Below are positions 22,227 to 31,199 of a stretch of DNA of 36,014 bases, piece after piece. The translations under genes were made by a program, and so were the position numbers. Origin of the DNA: Candidatus Mediterraneibacter excrementigallinarum (GTDB taxonomy: Bacteria; Bacillota; Clostridia; Lachnospirales; Lachnospiraceae); NCBI GenBank assembly GCA_019120075.1, contig DWVT01000220.1:1-36014 (forward strand), given 5' to 3'. Each line of letters opens with the position of its first letter. The first letter of the stretch is position 1. The notes under the pieces were generated by a model, which worked only from the letters and a program-made list of their open reading frames with translations, was not told the origin of the DNA and made no database searches.

Positions 22227-25200
22227 ATGAGTTTTGTACATTTACATGTCCACACAGAATACAGTCTGTTGGATGGATCGAATAAAATAAAAGAATATGT
22301 TTCCAGGGTGAAAGAGCTGGGAATGAACAGTGCCGCGATCACAGACCACGGTGTTATGTACGGTGTCATTGACTTTTACCGTGAGGCGAAGAAACAGGGG
22401 ATCAATCCGATCCTCGGGTGCGAGGTATATGTGGCGCCCAACTCCCGGTTTGACCGGGAAGTGACGGGCGGCGACGACAGATATTATCACCTTGTCCTTC
22501 TTGCGGAGAACAATAAAGGCTATGCGAATCTGATGAAGATCGTCTCGAAAGGCTTTGTGGAGGGATATTATTACCGGCCGCGTGTGGACAAGGAGCTCCT
22601 CAGAGAATATCATGAAGGGATCATTGCCCTGAGCGCCTGTCTTGCCGGGGAGGTCCAGAGATATATCGTGAAGGGGCTTTACGATGAGGCGAAAAAGACG
22701 GCCCTCGAATACAGGGATATTTTCGGTGAAGACAATTATTTCCTGGAACTTCAGGATCACGGGATACCGGATCAGGCGCTGGTGAACCAGCAGCTTATGA
22801 AGATGTCCCAGGAGACAGGAATTCCTCTGGTAGCCACCAACGACGTCCACTATACCTATGCGGAGGACGCGAAGGCCCATGATATCCTTCTCTGTATCCA
22901 GACCGGAAAGAAACTGTCGGATGAGAACCGTATGCGCTACGAGGGAGGCCAGTATTATGTGAAATCTCCGGAGGAGATGGAGGCATTGTTCCCTTATGCT
23001 CTTCAGGCGCTGGACAATACCCAGAAGATAGCAGACCGGTGCTCCGTGGAGATCGAGTTCGGTGTGACAAAGCTGCCGAAATATGACGTCCCGGACGGGA
23101 TGACTTCGTGGGAGTATCTGCAGAAGCTGTGCTGGGAAGGCCTGGAAAAGCGTTATGGGAGCGAACCTTCACAGGAACTCAAAGACCGCCTTTCCTATGA
23201 GCTGGATACCATTAAAAATATGGGGTATGTGGATTATTTCCTTATTGTGTGGGATTTTATCAAATATGCCAAGGATCACGGGATCGCGGTGGGACCGGGA
23301 AGAGGATCCGCGGCGGGAAGTATCGTTTCCTACTGTCTGGGAATCACAACGATCGATCCTATCAGGTATCAGCTTCTCTTTGAGCGTTTCCTGAATCCGG
23401 AACGTGTGTCCATGCCCGATATCGACGTTGACTTCTGCTTTGAGAGAAGGCAGGAGGTCATTGATTATGTGGTGAGAAAATACGGGAAAGACCGTGTGGT
23501 GCAGATCGTGACCTTTGGAACCCTTGCGGCCCGGGGCGTTATCCGTGACGTGGGAAGGGTGATGGATCTGCCATATGCTTTCGTAGATACAATTGCGAAA
23601 ATGATCCCGCAGGAGCTGAACATCACTATCGACAAGGCGCTGAAAGAGAATCCGGAACTGCGCAGGACTTATGAGACGGACGAACAGGTGAAGAATCTGA
23701 TCGATATGGCGAAACGTCTGGAAGGACTGCCGCGTCACAGTTCCATGCATGCGGCAGGGGTTGTCATCAGCCAGAAATCCGTGGATGAGTATGTGCCTCT
23801 TTCACGGGCGGCGGACGGGACGATCACGACTCAGTTTACCATGACGACGTTGGAGGAACTGGGCCTTCTGAAAATGGACTTCCTGGGTCTGCGGACGCTG
23901 ACCGTGATCCAGAATGCGGTCAACATGGCGAGAAGGAAAGATTCGTCTCTTGATATCGAGAAGATCGACTACAATGATCAGGCGGTGATGGACTATATCG
24001 GGACCGGGAAGACGGACGGTATTTTCCAGATCGAGAGCAGCGGGATGAAGAGTTTCATGAAAGAACTCAAACCTCACAGTCTGGAAGATATCATAGCCGG
24101 GATCGCGCTGTACCGTCCGGGACCGATGGACTTCATCCCCCAGTATATCAAAGGTAAGAACGAGTCCGCTTCGATCACCTACGACTGTCCCCAGCTTGAA
24201 CCGATCCTTGCGCCTACTTACGGCTGTATCGTATATCAGGAACAGGTCATGCAGATCGTGCGGGATCTGGCGGGGTATACGCTGGGCCGGAGCGATCTTC
24301 TCCGCCGTGCCATGTCAAAGAAAAAGGCGGATGTGATGCAGAAGGAGCGTCAGATCTTTGTCTACGGCGATGAGAAGACCAACACTCCGGGGTGTGTTAA
24401 GAACGGGATCGATGAGAAGACGGCGAACAAGATCTATGACGAGATGATCGATTTCGCCAAATATGCTTTCAACAAGTCTCATGCTGCGGCGTATGCAGTA
24501 GTTTCATATCAGACGGCATGGCTGAAATACTACTATCCGGTAGAATTTATGGCAGCACTTATGACATCCGTGATTGAAAATCCGTCAAAGGTGGCAGAAT
24601 ATATCTATGCCTGCCGGCAGATGGATATCCGGATACTGCCTCCCGATATCAATAAGGGAGAGGCAGACTTCTCTGTTGACGGAGGAAACATCCGCTACGG
24701 CCTTGCGGCGATCAAGAGCATCGGAAGACCGGTGATCAAGGCGATTGTGGAGGAACGGGAGCAGTTTGGGCCCTATAAGAACCTGGAGGACTTTATCACA
24801 AGACTGTCATCACGGGAGATGCTCAACAAGAGGACGATCGAGAACCTGATCAAGTCCGGTGCGCTGGATACGCTGGGCGGCACCAGGAAACAGTTCATGA
24901 GCATCTATATCCAGATAGTGGATCACGTCAATCAGGAGAAAAAATATTCCATGGCAGGTCAGATGACCCTGTTTGACATGGTGGGAGAGGATCAGAAAGA
25001 AGAATTTCAGATCAAACTTCCGGATGTGGGGGAATATTCCAGAGAGAACCTTCTCGCATTTGAGAAAGAGGTCCTCGGGATCTATGTCAGCGGGCATCCC
25101 CTGGAAGAATATGAAGAGCAGTGGAGAAAGGTGATCACGGCGACCACAGGAGACTTTCAGCCGGACGAGGAGACCGGGAGGACAAAGGTGCGCGACGGCG

Positions 25201-25703
25201 CCCGGGCTGTCATCGGCGGGATGATCACCGACAAGACGGTAAAGCACACGAAGACAAACCAGATGATGGCATTTCTCACGCTGGAGGATCTGATGGGGAC
25301 TGTCGAGGTCGTCGTCTTCCCCAGGGATTATGAAAAGAACCGTCAGTATCTTGAACTGGACAGCAAAGTATTCATCCGGGGGAGAGTCTCCGAGGAAGAC
25401 GAGCGGGCCAGCAAGCTGATCTGTGAGAAGGTGATTCCCTTTGAACAGAAAAAGAGGGAACTGTGGATCCAGTTCCCGGATAAGGCGGCTTATCTGGACG
25501 AGGAGCAGATCGTGAACGGATATCTGGCCGATTCGGAGGGCGATGATGAAGTGGTGATCTACTGTGCGAAGGAGAGGGCTGTGAAGCGTTTTCCGAAGAA
25601 CCGGAATATCAGGATAGACCCTCAGATTTTGAGCAGATTAATGAATCATTACGGGGAAAGCCGGGTAAAAGTGGTGGAAAAAGCTATTGAAAACCATTTC
25701 TAA
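22227..25703 (+). CDS. dnaE: DNA polymerase III subunit alpha
   Basis: Replicative DNA polymerase of family C, 1158 residues. The N-terminal PHP domain (about 1-270) starts HLHVHTEYSLLDG with H5, H7 and H9. The polymerase core has GPGRGSAAGSIVSYCLGIT near 356 and catalytic Asp residues in PDIDVDF (D398 and D400). YRPGPMDFIPQYIKGK and the helix-hairpin-helix region follow. QMTLF at 912-916 is the expected internal sliding-clamp peptide, matching its place in E. coli DnaE. A C-terminal OB fold (about 1000-1080, MMAFLTLEDLMGTVEVVVFPRDY) completes it. AGAGGTG a few bases before the ATG at 22227 sets the start; the longer frame from 22179 would begin in the preceding terminator's U-tract. In Firmicutes DnaE works with PolC, extending primers. 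Confidence 0.96.
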   Translation: MSFVHLHVHTEYSLLDGSNKIKEYVSRVKELGMNSAAITDHGVMYGVIDFYREAKKQGINPILGCEVYVAPNSRFDREVTGGDDRYYHLVLLAENNKGYANLMKIVSKGFVEGYYYRPRVDKELLREYHEGIIALSACLAGEVQRYIVKGLYDEAKKTALEYRDIFGEDNYFLELQDHGIPDQALVNQQLMKMSQETGIPLVATNDVHYTYAEDAKAHDILLCIQTGKKLSDENRMRYEGGQYYVKSPEEMEALFPYALQALDNTQKIADRCSVEIEFGVTKLPKYDVPDGMTSWEYLQKLCWEGLEKRYGSEPSQELKDRLSYELDTIKNMGYVDYFLIVWDFIKYAKDHGIAVGPGRGSAAGSIVSYCLGITTIDPIRYQLLFERFLNPERVSMPDIDVDFCFERRQEVIDYVVRKYGKDRVVQIVTFGTLAARGVIRDVGRVMDLPYAFVDTIAKMIPQELNITIDKALKENPELRRTYETDEQVKNLIDMAKRLEGLPRHSSMHAAGVVISQKSVDEYVPLSRAADGTITTQFTMTTLEELGLLKMDFLGLRTLTVIQNAVNMARRKDSSLDIEKIDYNDQAVMDYIGTGKTDGIFQIESSGMKSFMKELKPHSLEDIIAGIALYRPGPMDFIPQYIKGKNESASITYDCPQLEPILAPTYGCIVYQEQVMQIVRDLAGYTLGRSDLLRRAMSKKKADVMQKERQIFVYGDEKTNTPGCVKNGIDEKTANKIYDEMIDFAKYAFNKSHAAAYAVVSYQTAWLKYYYPVEFMAALMTSVIENPSKVAEYIYACRQMDIRILPPDINKGEADFSVDGGNIRYGLAAIKSIGRPVIKAIVEEREQFGPYKNLEDFITRLSSREMLNKRTIENLIKSGALDTLGGTRKQFMSIYIQIVDHVNQEKKYSMAGQMTLFDMVGEDQKEEFQIKLPDVGEYSRENLLAFEKEVLGIYVSGHPLEEYEEQWRKVITATTGDFQPDEETGRTKVRDGARAVIGGMITDKTVKHTKTNQMMAFLTLEDLMGTVEVVVFPRDYEKNRQYLELDSKVFIRGRVSEEDERASKLICEKVIPFEQKKRELWIQFPDKAAYLDEEQIVNGYLADSEGDDEVVIYCAKERAVKRFPKNRNIRIDPQILSRLMNHYGESRVKVVEKAIENHF

Positions 25704-25838
25704 ATACGGTAGAATATTCTCGGAATTGATAAAAAAATGCAATTTCCGGGTTTGGCGGTTATCTTGAAAGCTGCGTGGAACGACGGGGGTCGGACAGGCG
25801 GCTGTGACCTATTATGAAAAGGAAAGGTGGAGAAAAAC

Positions 25839-26852
25839 ATGGCAGAAAAAGCATTAGATGAAATGTATGCAGATGATTTTGAAGACAGAATCCGCACGAT
25901 AGGTGTTCTTACCAGCGGCGGCGATGCTCCGGGAATGAACGCGGCGATCCGTGCGGTCGTAAGGACAGCTCTGTCCAGAGGACTGAAAGTGCGCGGAATC
26001 CGCAGAGGATATCACGGACTTCTCAAGGAAGAGATCATCGATATGTCAGCGCGTGACGTTTCTGATACGATCCAGCGCGGAGGTACGATCCTCCAGACAG
26101 CACGCTGCAAGTCAATGAGAACAGAAGAAGGACAGCAGAAGGCAGCGGCAATCTGCAAGAAATACGGTATTGACGGACTGGTTGTCATCGGTGGTGACGG
26201 TTCCTTTGCCGGTGCGCAGAAACTTGCCAATCTTGGAGTAAATACGATCGGTATTCCGGGAACGATCGATCTGGACATCGCATGTACAGATTATACGATC
26301 GGGTTTGACACCGCAGTAAACACAGCAATGGAAGCAATCGATAAAGTGCGTGATACTTCCACATCTCACGAGAGATGCAGTATCATCGAGGTTATGGGAC
26401 GTGACGCCGGATACCTTGCACTGTGGTGCGGTATCGCCAACGGCGCAGAGCGTATCCTGATGCCTGAGGAGCACGATCTTGATGAGGAAGCGATCATCGC
26501 GGACATCAAAGAGTGCCAGAAACGTGGAAAGAAGAACTATATCATCATCAACGCCGAGGGTATCGGTGATTCCATCAACATGGCAAAGAGGATCGAGGCT
26601 GCGACAGGTATGGAGACAAGAGCGACGATCCTGGGACACATGCAGCGCGGCGGAAGCCCCACATGTAAGGACAGAGTTTACGCGTCCATCATGGGATCCA
26701 TGGCGGTAGACCTTCTCTGCCAGGGCAAGACGAACCGTGTCGTAGGTTACAAGAACGGAGAGTTTGTTGACTACGATATTGAGGAAGCACTTGCAATGAA
26801 GAAGTCGATATCACAGTATCAGTATGATGTCGCGAAAACATTAGCACTGTAG
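25839..26852 (+). CDS. pfkA: ATP-dependent 6-phosphofructokinase
   Basis: Glycolytic enzyme making fructose 1,6-bisphosphate, 337 residues. It has LTSGGDAPGMNAAIRAVV (24-41), GGDGS (118-122) and PGTID (140-144) with the catalytic D144. The Gly residues in GGDGS and PGTID favour ATP over pyrophosphate as donor. MGRDAGYLALWCGIANGAE and LGHMQRGGSPTCKDR are family signatures. Two oddities: an extra 18-residue acidic N-terminal segment before the usual start, and Leu at 145 where the E. coli enzyme has Asn (TIDND). AGGTGGAG 6 bases before the ATG sets the start. It follows dnaE, an order common in Firmicutes, and its stop overlaps the ribosome binding site of murI. Confidence 0.95.
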   Translation: MAEKALDEMYADDFEDRIRTIGVLTSGGDAPGMNAAIRAVVRTALSRGLKVRGIRRGYHGLLKEEIIDMSARDVSDTIQRGGTILQTARCKSMRTEEGQQKAAAICKKYGIDGLVVIGGDGSFAGAQKLANLGVNTIGIPGTIDLDIACTDYTIGFDTAVNTAMEAIDKVRDTSTSHERCSIIEVMGRDAGYLALWCGIANGAERILMPEEHDLDEEAIIADIKECQKRGKKNYIIINAEGIGDSINMAKRIEAATGMETRATILGHMQRGGSPTCKDRVYASIMGSMAVDLLCQGKTNRVVGYKNGEFVDYDIEEALAMKKSISQYQYDVAKTLAL

Positions 26853-26865
26853 GAGACAGAGAAAC

Positions 26866-27693
26866 GTGGGTATGGAGAGCAGAAAAACGGCTCCGGTGGG
26901 AGTATTCGATTCCGGAGTCGGCGGCCTGACAGTTGCGCGGGAGATATCCCGTCAGCTGCCGGAAGAAAATATCGTATATTTCGGGGATACGGCGCGTGTT
27001 CCATACGGAAGCAAATCACAGAACACGATTATCCGCTTTTCGGAGCAGATCATCCGTTTTCTGAAGACAAAGCAGGTCAAGGCGATCGTGATCGCCTGCA
27101 ATACTGCGAGCGCGCTGGCGCTGGACGCGGTGAGGGATGAGTTCGATATCCCGATCATGGGAGTGGTCATCCCGGGAGCCAGAGCTGCCGTTGAGGCGAC
27201 GAAGAACCGCAAGGTGGGCGTGGTCGGAACGGACGCGACAGTCCAGAGCGGGATGTATACGAAGGTCATCCATGAGATGGCTCCGGACATCACAGTGATC
27301 GAGAAGGCCTGCCCGCTCTTCGTACCACTTGTGGAGGAAGGCTTTAAAGAGCATGTTGTGACCCGGGAGATCATCGAGTATTATCTGGAATCCATGCGGA
27401 ATACGGATATTGACGCAATGATCCTGGGATGTACGCATTATCCGCTGATCCGTTCGAAGATCCGGGACTATATGGGCGATCGGATCCAGATCGTCAATCC
27501 GGCCTACGAGACGGCTATGGATCTTAAGAAGATGCTGGAGGAACGGGGAATGGCGAATGACGGCTCCACGGAGCAGCACAGCAGATATTCTTTCTACGTC
27601 AGCGACGCTGCGGAGAAGTTCAGAAAGTTTGCCAACACGGTGATGCCCTTTGACGTACCCACCACGAATGTAGTAAATATCGAGGAATATTAA
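26866..27693 (+). CDS. murI: Glutamate racemase
   Basis: Makes D-glutamate for peptidoglycan, 275 residues. The two catalytic cysteines are C78 in VIACNTASA and C189 in ILGCTHYPLI, with D15 in FDSGVGGLT and H191 as partners. YFGDTARVPYGSKS is the usual family segment. The GTG at 26866 is preceded at 10 bases by AGGAG that overlaps the pfkA stop codon, indicating coupled expression; an ATG two codons later is an alternative. It lies 3 bases before the next gene. Confidence 0.95.
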   Translation: MGMESRKTAPVGVFDSGVGGLTVAREISRQLPEENIVYFGDTARVPYGSKSQNTIIRFSEQIIRFLKTKQVKAIVIACNTASALALDAVRDEFDIPIMGVVIPGARAAVEATKNRKVGVVGTDATVQSGMYTKVIHEMAPDITVIEKACPLFVPLVEEGFKEHVVTREIIEYYLESMRNTDIDAMILGCTHYPLIRSKIRDYMGDRIQIVNPAYETAMDLKKMLEERGMANDGSTEQHSRYSFYVSDAAEKFRKFANTVMPFDVPTTNVVNIEEY

Positions 27694-27696
27694 AAT

Positions 27697-28164
27697 ATGA
27701 CGAAGGATGTACTGGTCAGCATCTCCGGGATGCATATGGGGATCGTTTCCCCGCAGACGGACGAGGAGGAAGAACCGATCGAGGTTGTGACGCCTGCCAG
27801 CTATTACTGCCGGAACGGGAAACATTATATCATCTATGACGAAGTGCTGGAGGGAATGGCCGGAACGGTCAGGAACAAGATCAAGATCAGCGGCGACGCC
27901 AGCGTGGAGATCATGAAGAGCGGCGGGACCGGCGCGCATATGGTGTTTGAGAAGAACAGAAAGAACCTGACATATTACAGGACGCCCTACGGGCAGATGC
28001 TCATCGGCATCAACACGAAAAATATGAAGGTCAATGTTTCAGAGGACAACATCGATGTGTCCGTGGACTATGAGCTTGATGTGAACCATGAACCGCTGGC
28101 GGACTGCAGGATCCGGATGAACATCACTTCGAAGAACAGCGGGGAGTTCTCCGTGCTGAGTTAA
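27697..28164 (+). CDS. DUF1934 (YwiB-like) protein
   Basis: Protein of 155 residues of the DUF1934 family, a lipocalin-like beta barrel whose role is unknown. The pattern VLVSISGMHMG, YYCRNGKHYIIYDEVLEGM, RNKIKISGDASVEIMKSGG and YRTPYGQMLIGINTKNMKV is typical. No signal peptide is present. It begins 3 bases after murI and so depends on the pfkA-murI message. The terminator at 28177-28220 closes the unit. Confidence 0.88.
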   Translation: MTKDVLVSISGMHMGIVSPQTDEEEEPIEVVTPASYYCRNGKHYIIYDEVLEGMAGTVRNKIKISGDASVEIMKSGGTGAHMVFEKNRKNLTYYRTPYGQMLIGINTKNMKVNVSEDNIDVSVDYELDVNHEPLADCRIRMNITSKNSGEFSVLS

Positions 28165-28176
28165 AGACAGACAGGT

Positions 28177-28220
28177 AAAGCCTGTACAGACGCCTTATCA
28201 GGGATCTGTACAGGCTTTTT
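28177..28220. terminator. Bidirectional terminator overlapping the araC 3' end
   Basis: AAAGCCTGTACAGA pairs with TCTGTACAGGCTTT, followed by further T residues. On the plus strand it ends the pfkA-murI-DUF1934 unit. Its right arm encodes the last residues of the minus-strand AraC protein, whose stop codon (28198-28200) lies in the loop. Confidence 0.88.
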
Positions 28221-29061
28221 CTCTGCCCTTTCGGAACTGAAGGGGAGGACAGCCGAATTTCCGGCGGAACAGATGATAGAAATGGCTGAGATTGGAAAAT
28301 CCGCAGGCGTCACAGATATCCAGAATATCCAGGTCCGTCTGGGTCAGCAGATAGACGGAATAGTTCAGCCGCTGCTCATTGATGTATTCGGTTGGCGTCA
28401 TTCCGTAGAAATGCTTCAGAGTGCGGCACAGGTGGTTCGGGGAACAGGGGGCAAGGCGGCACATCCGGCGGTAGCCTTCCTGCATATTTTCAAGTTTCTG
28501 CATCTCGGCCAGGAGTCCGGTCAGCCAGGACGGAACTTTCTGCGGCAGCTCGGTATCGTATGTGAAAAAGTATTCTTCAAAGAACATGGCAAGGATGCAC
28601 TGGACATGATACCTGGTATGCAGCGGATTCGCATTGTGCAGATATTCGTCGGCCTCATTCATGAGACTGACGACCCGGTCAAGCTGAGCATCGTCCAGGC
28701 GGACGGAGGGAGGAAATTCCGGTGAGGTCAGCAGGGACATTTTTTCGGTACGGTCGAAAAAAAGGCTGACAGAGCGGAAGATCTGCTGTGTAAAACCGAG
28801 ATTCAGTTTGTGAAAGTTCTCTGAGTGATAAAAATTATAACAGTGGACATCTGAGGGGCGGATAAAGAAAAAATCACCCTTCTGGATCGTCTGCACGGAA
28901 TCGTTGATCAGGTGGAGCGCGGATCCCTCTGTGACAACGAAGAATTCATAGTAAGTGTGAGTGTGCTTCGGCGGCTCATTATAGATCGTATTGGTCGAGT
29001 AGGACAACCCGGAATCAGGGCGGTCAGACTGATCTTCTATACCGAATACGGGGATTTCCAT
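28198..29061 (-). CDS. AraC family regulator with cupin sensor
   Basis: Regulator of 287 residues. Residues 25-100 are a cupin: PKHTHTYYEFFVVTEGSALHLINDSVQTIQKGDFFFIRPSDVHCYNF, with His residues able to bind metal or ligand. The C-terminal AraC domain (about 175-280) reads YRRMCRLAPCSPNHLCRTLKHFYGMTPTEYINEQRLNYSVYLL, then ILDICDACGFSNLSHFYHLFRRKFGCPPLQFRKG. AraC proteins of this build usually sense sugars or related small molecules. AGGAGTGACC-type sequence precedes the ATG. It is divergent from an MFS efflux gene, which is its likeliest target. Confidence 0.9.
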   Translation of the reverse strand: MEIPVFGIEDQSDRPDSGLSYSTNTIYNEPPKHTHTYYEFFVVTEGSALHLINDSVQTIQKGDFFFIRPSDVHCYNFYHSENFHKLNLGFTQQIFRSVSLFFDRTEKMSLLTSPEFPPSVRLDDAQLDRVVSLMNEADEYLHNANPLHTRYHVQCILAMFFEEYFFTYDTELPQKVPSWLTGLLAEMQKLENMQEGYRRMCRLAPCSPNHLCRTLKHFYGMTPTEYINEQRLNYSVYLLTQTDLDILDICDACGFSNLSHFYHLFRRKFGCPPLQFRKGREKACTDP

Positions 29062-29164
29062 TGCAGGTCACTCCTTTCGCAACAGTGGGACAGGGCATCG
29101 CAGTGAAGGTCGGCCCCTGTCAGATATCAATATAATACAAAAATATGCCTGCTGTAAACAAGAT

Positions 29165-29193
29165 TTGCGGAAAAGAAGATGCTAGAATATACT
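29165..29193 (+). promoter_or_regulatory. Promoter of the MFS gene
   Basis: TTGCGG, 17-base spacer, TATACT, ending 32 bases before the ATG at 29226. The weak -35 box fits dependence on an activator such as the divergent AraC protein. Confidence 0.5.
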
Positions 29194-29225
29194 CTCGGAA
29201 AACAACGGAGAGGAGAAGAAGGATC

Positions 29226-30473
29226 ATGAAAAGAAAAAAAGGTTTTCTGACTATCCAGGTAGTCATGCTGGTCGCCCTGTCGTTTCTTCTGGGAACCAGT
29301 GAGTTCATCGTGGTGGGAATACTCCCGGAGATATCCGAGGGATTTAATATATCTTTGACGGCAGCAGGAGCCATTGTCTCTGTGTTTGCCTTTGCCTATG
29401 CGGTGGGGACGCCGTTCTGCGCAGCGTCAGCGGGAAAGTTTAACCGATTCCGTTTTATGATGGTGTGCGTTCTTATCTTTGCGGCGGCAAACCTGCTGTG
29501 CGGACTGACGTCCATGTATCTGATCTTCGGCGCGGCAAGGATCGTCATCGCTGTGATATCCGGGACGCTGGTGGCTGTTTCCATGACATTTGCCGGTGAT
29601 GTTGCAGCTCCGGAGAATATGTCGAAGGTAGTAGCGGGAATCTTCTCAGGGTTCAGCATAGCATCCGTATTCGGTGTGCCCATCGCGACAGCGGTGACCC
29701 GGTTCCTGAACTGGCGCGCGGCGTTTTTCCTGATCGCGGCAGCTTCCCTTGCGGTGACGGCGGTACTGTACAAAACTCTTCCGAGGACGGGAGGGACGGA
29801 GGCCCACAGCGTCATCCGTCAGTTTGTCCTTCTCAGGGACAGGAAGATCATACTGGGAGGCCTGTGTGTATTTTTCGGGGCGGCGGGGACTTATACGGTA
29901 TATACTTACCTGACTCCGATCTTTGAGACGGAACTCCATATTCCGGGAAATCTGATCAGCTTTGCCCTTCTCCTGTTCGGCGTGGCGGCACTGATCAGCA
30001 ATCTGTACTCCGGAAGACTGGCAGGAAACGGCGGAATGAAGCGGATGCCGGGGATCTATGTGGTGCATACGCTCTGCCTCCTGTGTATGCCGCTTGCGAC
30101 CCGAAATGTTGCCACAGGGCTTGTGGCGATCTTTCTGCTGGGGGTCCTGATCTACCTGGTAAATTCGCCCAGCCAGATGCTGTTCCTGAACACGGCGTCG
30201 GAAGAATATCCGTCCTGTGTGAACCTTGCCGCGTCCTTTAACTCCGTATTCTTTAATCTGGGGATCGCGGCGGGATCCTTCCTGGGAGGTCTGGTCGTGG
30301 ATCATATCGGACTGCGCTATGTGGGAGCGGCAGGAGCTGTTCCGGCGGCTCTCGCGGGAATGTGCGCATTCCTGCTTGCAGGGATCCTGAGAAGGCGGGA
30401 GTCCGGAAAATCGGAAAAAGAGATGAGACCGGGCGCCGGGAACAGAGGCATGAGAAACGGTATTGCGGGATGA
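29226..30473 (+). CDS. MFS efflux transporter, DHA1 type
   Basis: Twelve-segment membrane transporter of 415 residues, proton-driven. It starts with IQVVMLVALSFLLGTSEFIVVGILPEIS, the signature of the AraJ/YdhP/PbuE branch of drug:H+ antiporter 1, which exports sugars, purines or drugs. RFLNWRAAFFLIAAASL closes the first half, and the second half begins near residue 200 after a short loop (RDRKIILGGLCVFFG). The C-terminus is a basic cytoplasmic tail. The frame is open from 29145, but that region holds the promoter. GGAGAAGAAGG lies directly before the ATG at 29226. The substrate cannot be inferred. Confidence 0.9.
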   Translation: MKRKKGFLTIQVVMLVALSFLLGTSEFIVVGILPEISEGFNISLTAAGAIVSVFAFAYAVGTPFCAASAGKFNRFRFMMVCVLIFAAANLLCGLTSMYLIFGAARIVIAVISGTLVAVSMTFAGDVAAPENMSKVVAGIFSGFSIASVFGVPIATAVTRFLNWRAAFFLIAAASLAVTAVLYKTLPRTGGTEAHSVIRQFVLLRDRKIILGGLCVFFGAAGTYTVYTYLTPIFETELHIPGNLISFALLLFGVAALISNLYSGRLAGNGGMKRMPGIYVVHTLCLLCMPLATRNVATGLVAIFLLGVLIYLVNSPSQMLFLNTASEEYPSCVNLAASFNSVFFNLGIAAGSFLGGLVVDHIGLRYVGAAGAVPAALAGMCAFLLAGILRRRESGKSEKEMRPGAGNRGMRNGIAG

Positions 30474-30517
30474 AAAAAAGCTTATGGGTTCTGAATTCAG
30501 AATCCATAAGCTTTTTT
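30474..30517. terminator. Bidirectional terminator
   Basis: AAAAAAGCTTATGG and CCATAAGCTTTTTT form a long stem that continues through TTCTGAATTCAGAA, with A-run and U-run on either side. It serves the MFS gene and the minus-strand gene ending at 30520. Confidence 0.92.
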
Positions 30518-30519
30518 GA

Positions 30520-30966
30520 TCAGTCTTTTTTGAATCTTGCAAGAAGCCCTTTTTTCTTTTTCTGCGGAGCCTCGATGGAACCGCCGCGGACACTCTTGAG
30601 AGATGTTATGTAAATTCCGCTGACGACAGCTTTGACTTCTTTCTTTACAGGAATGACCTCAAATACTTTGGCGTCGCACATCAGGGTCATGATCCTGGGT
30701 CCGATCTTTGCCTTTACTACCGGGACTTTGGTGCGCCTTAAGTATTTCGGCGTATTTTCAAGTACCACGGAAGGAAATCCGGCTTCTTTCAGCTTCATCT
30801 TCTTTTTATCGATGATGAGCATGCTGACGGTCTGCGCTGCCGCGTCCATCTGTTCCTGCTGTTCCGCCTGCTTCTTTTCTGCTCTCTTTCCAAAGAAATA
30901 TAATGCGATGCATGCTGCGATCAACACGACAAGGATGACGAGCAAGACGATAGTGAATGTACTCAC
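30520..30966 (-). CDS. Small single-span membrane protein, unknown
   Basis: 148 residues. One N-terminal membrane helix (FTIVLLVILVVLIAACIALYFFG, residues 4-26) is followed by a basic and Gln/Glu-rich coiled-coil-like stretch (27-42). A soluble domain follows (about 45-130) with MLIIDKKKMKLKEAGFPSVVLENTPKYLRRTKVPVVKAKIGPRIMTLMCDAKVFEVIPVKKEVKAVVSGIYI. The C-terminus is very basic (KKKKGLLARFKKD), suggesting RNA or membrane-surface contact on the cytoplasmic side. I do not recognise a named family beyond similar clostridial hypotheticals. The start is a GTG at 30966 after GGAGGG, 7 bases upstream. Confidence 0.8.
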   Translation of the reverse strand: MSTFTIVLLVILVVLIAACIALYFFGKRAEKKQAEQQEQMDAAAQTVSMLIIDKKKMKLKEAGFPSVVLENTPKYLRRTKVPVVKAKIGPRIMTLMCDAKVFEVIPVKKEVKAVVSGIYITSLKSVRGGSIEAPQKKKKGLLARFKKD

Positions 30967-31199
30967 GTTAAAACCCTCCTAAACGCTCTGTAATGCGCTG
31001 TTTTGCATGTAGTATTGTAACATTGTTTTCGGGGAAGTGCAAGAGAATTACCATTTTGGGTTTACTTTTTGCCGGGATTGCGAGTATACTGTCTATGATG
31101 GCGTTTTATGTCTGGAAAAAGCGCAGGATCTCCAGGGAGCATCAGCTCGTGCCGGGGACTGCGGAGAATCGGCGGAAACGCCAAGACAGGAAAAGGAGT

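Noticed and set aside
25704-25838. Possible riboswitch in the dnaE-pfkA gap
   Set aside because: Only short imperfect inverted sequences are visible (for example GGAATTG with CAATTTCC), with no recognisable aptamer core.
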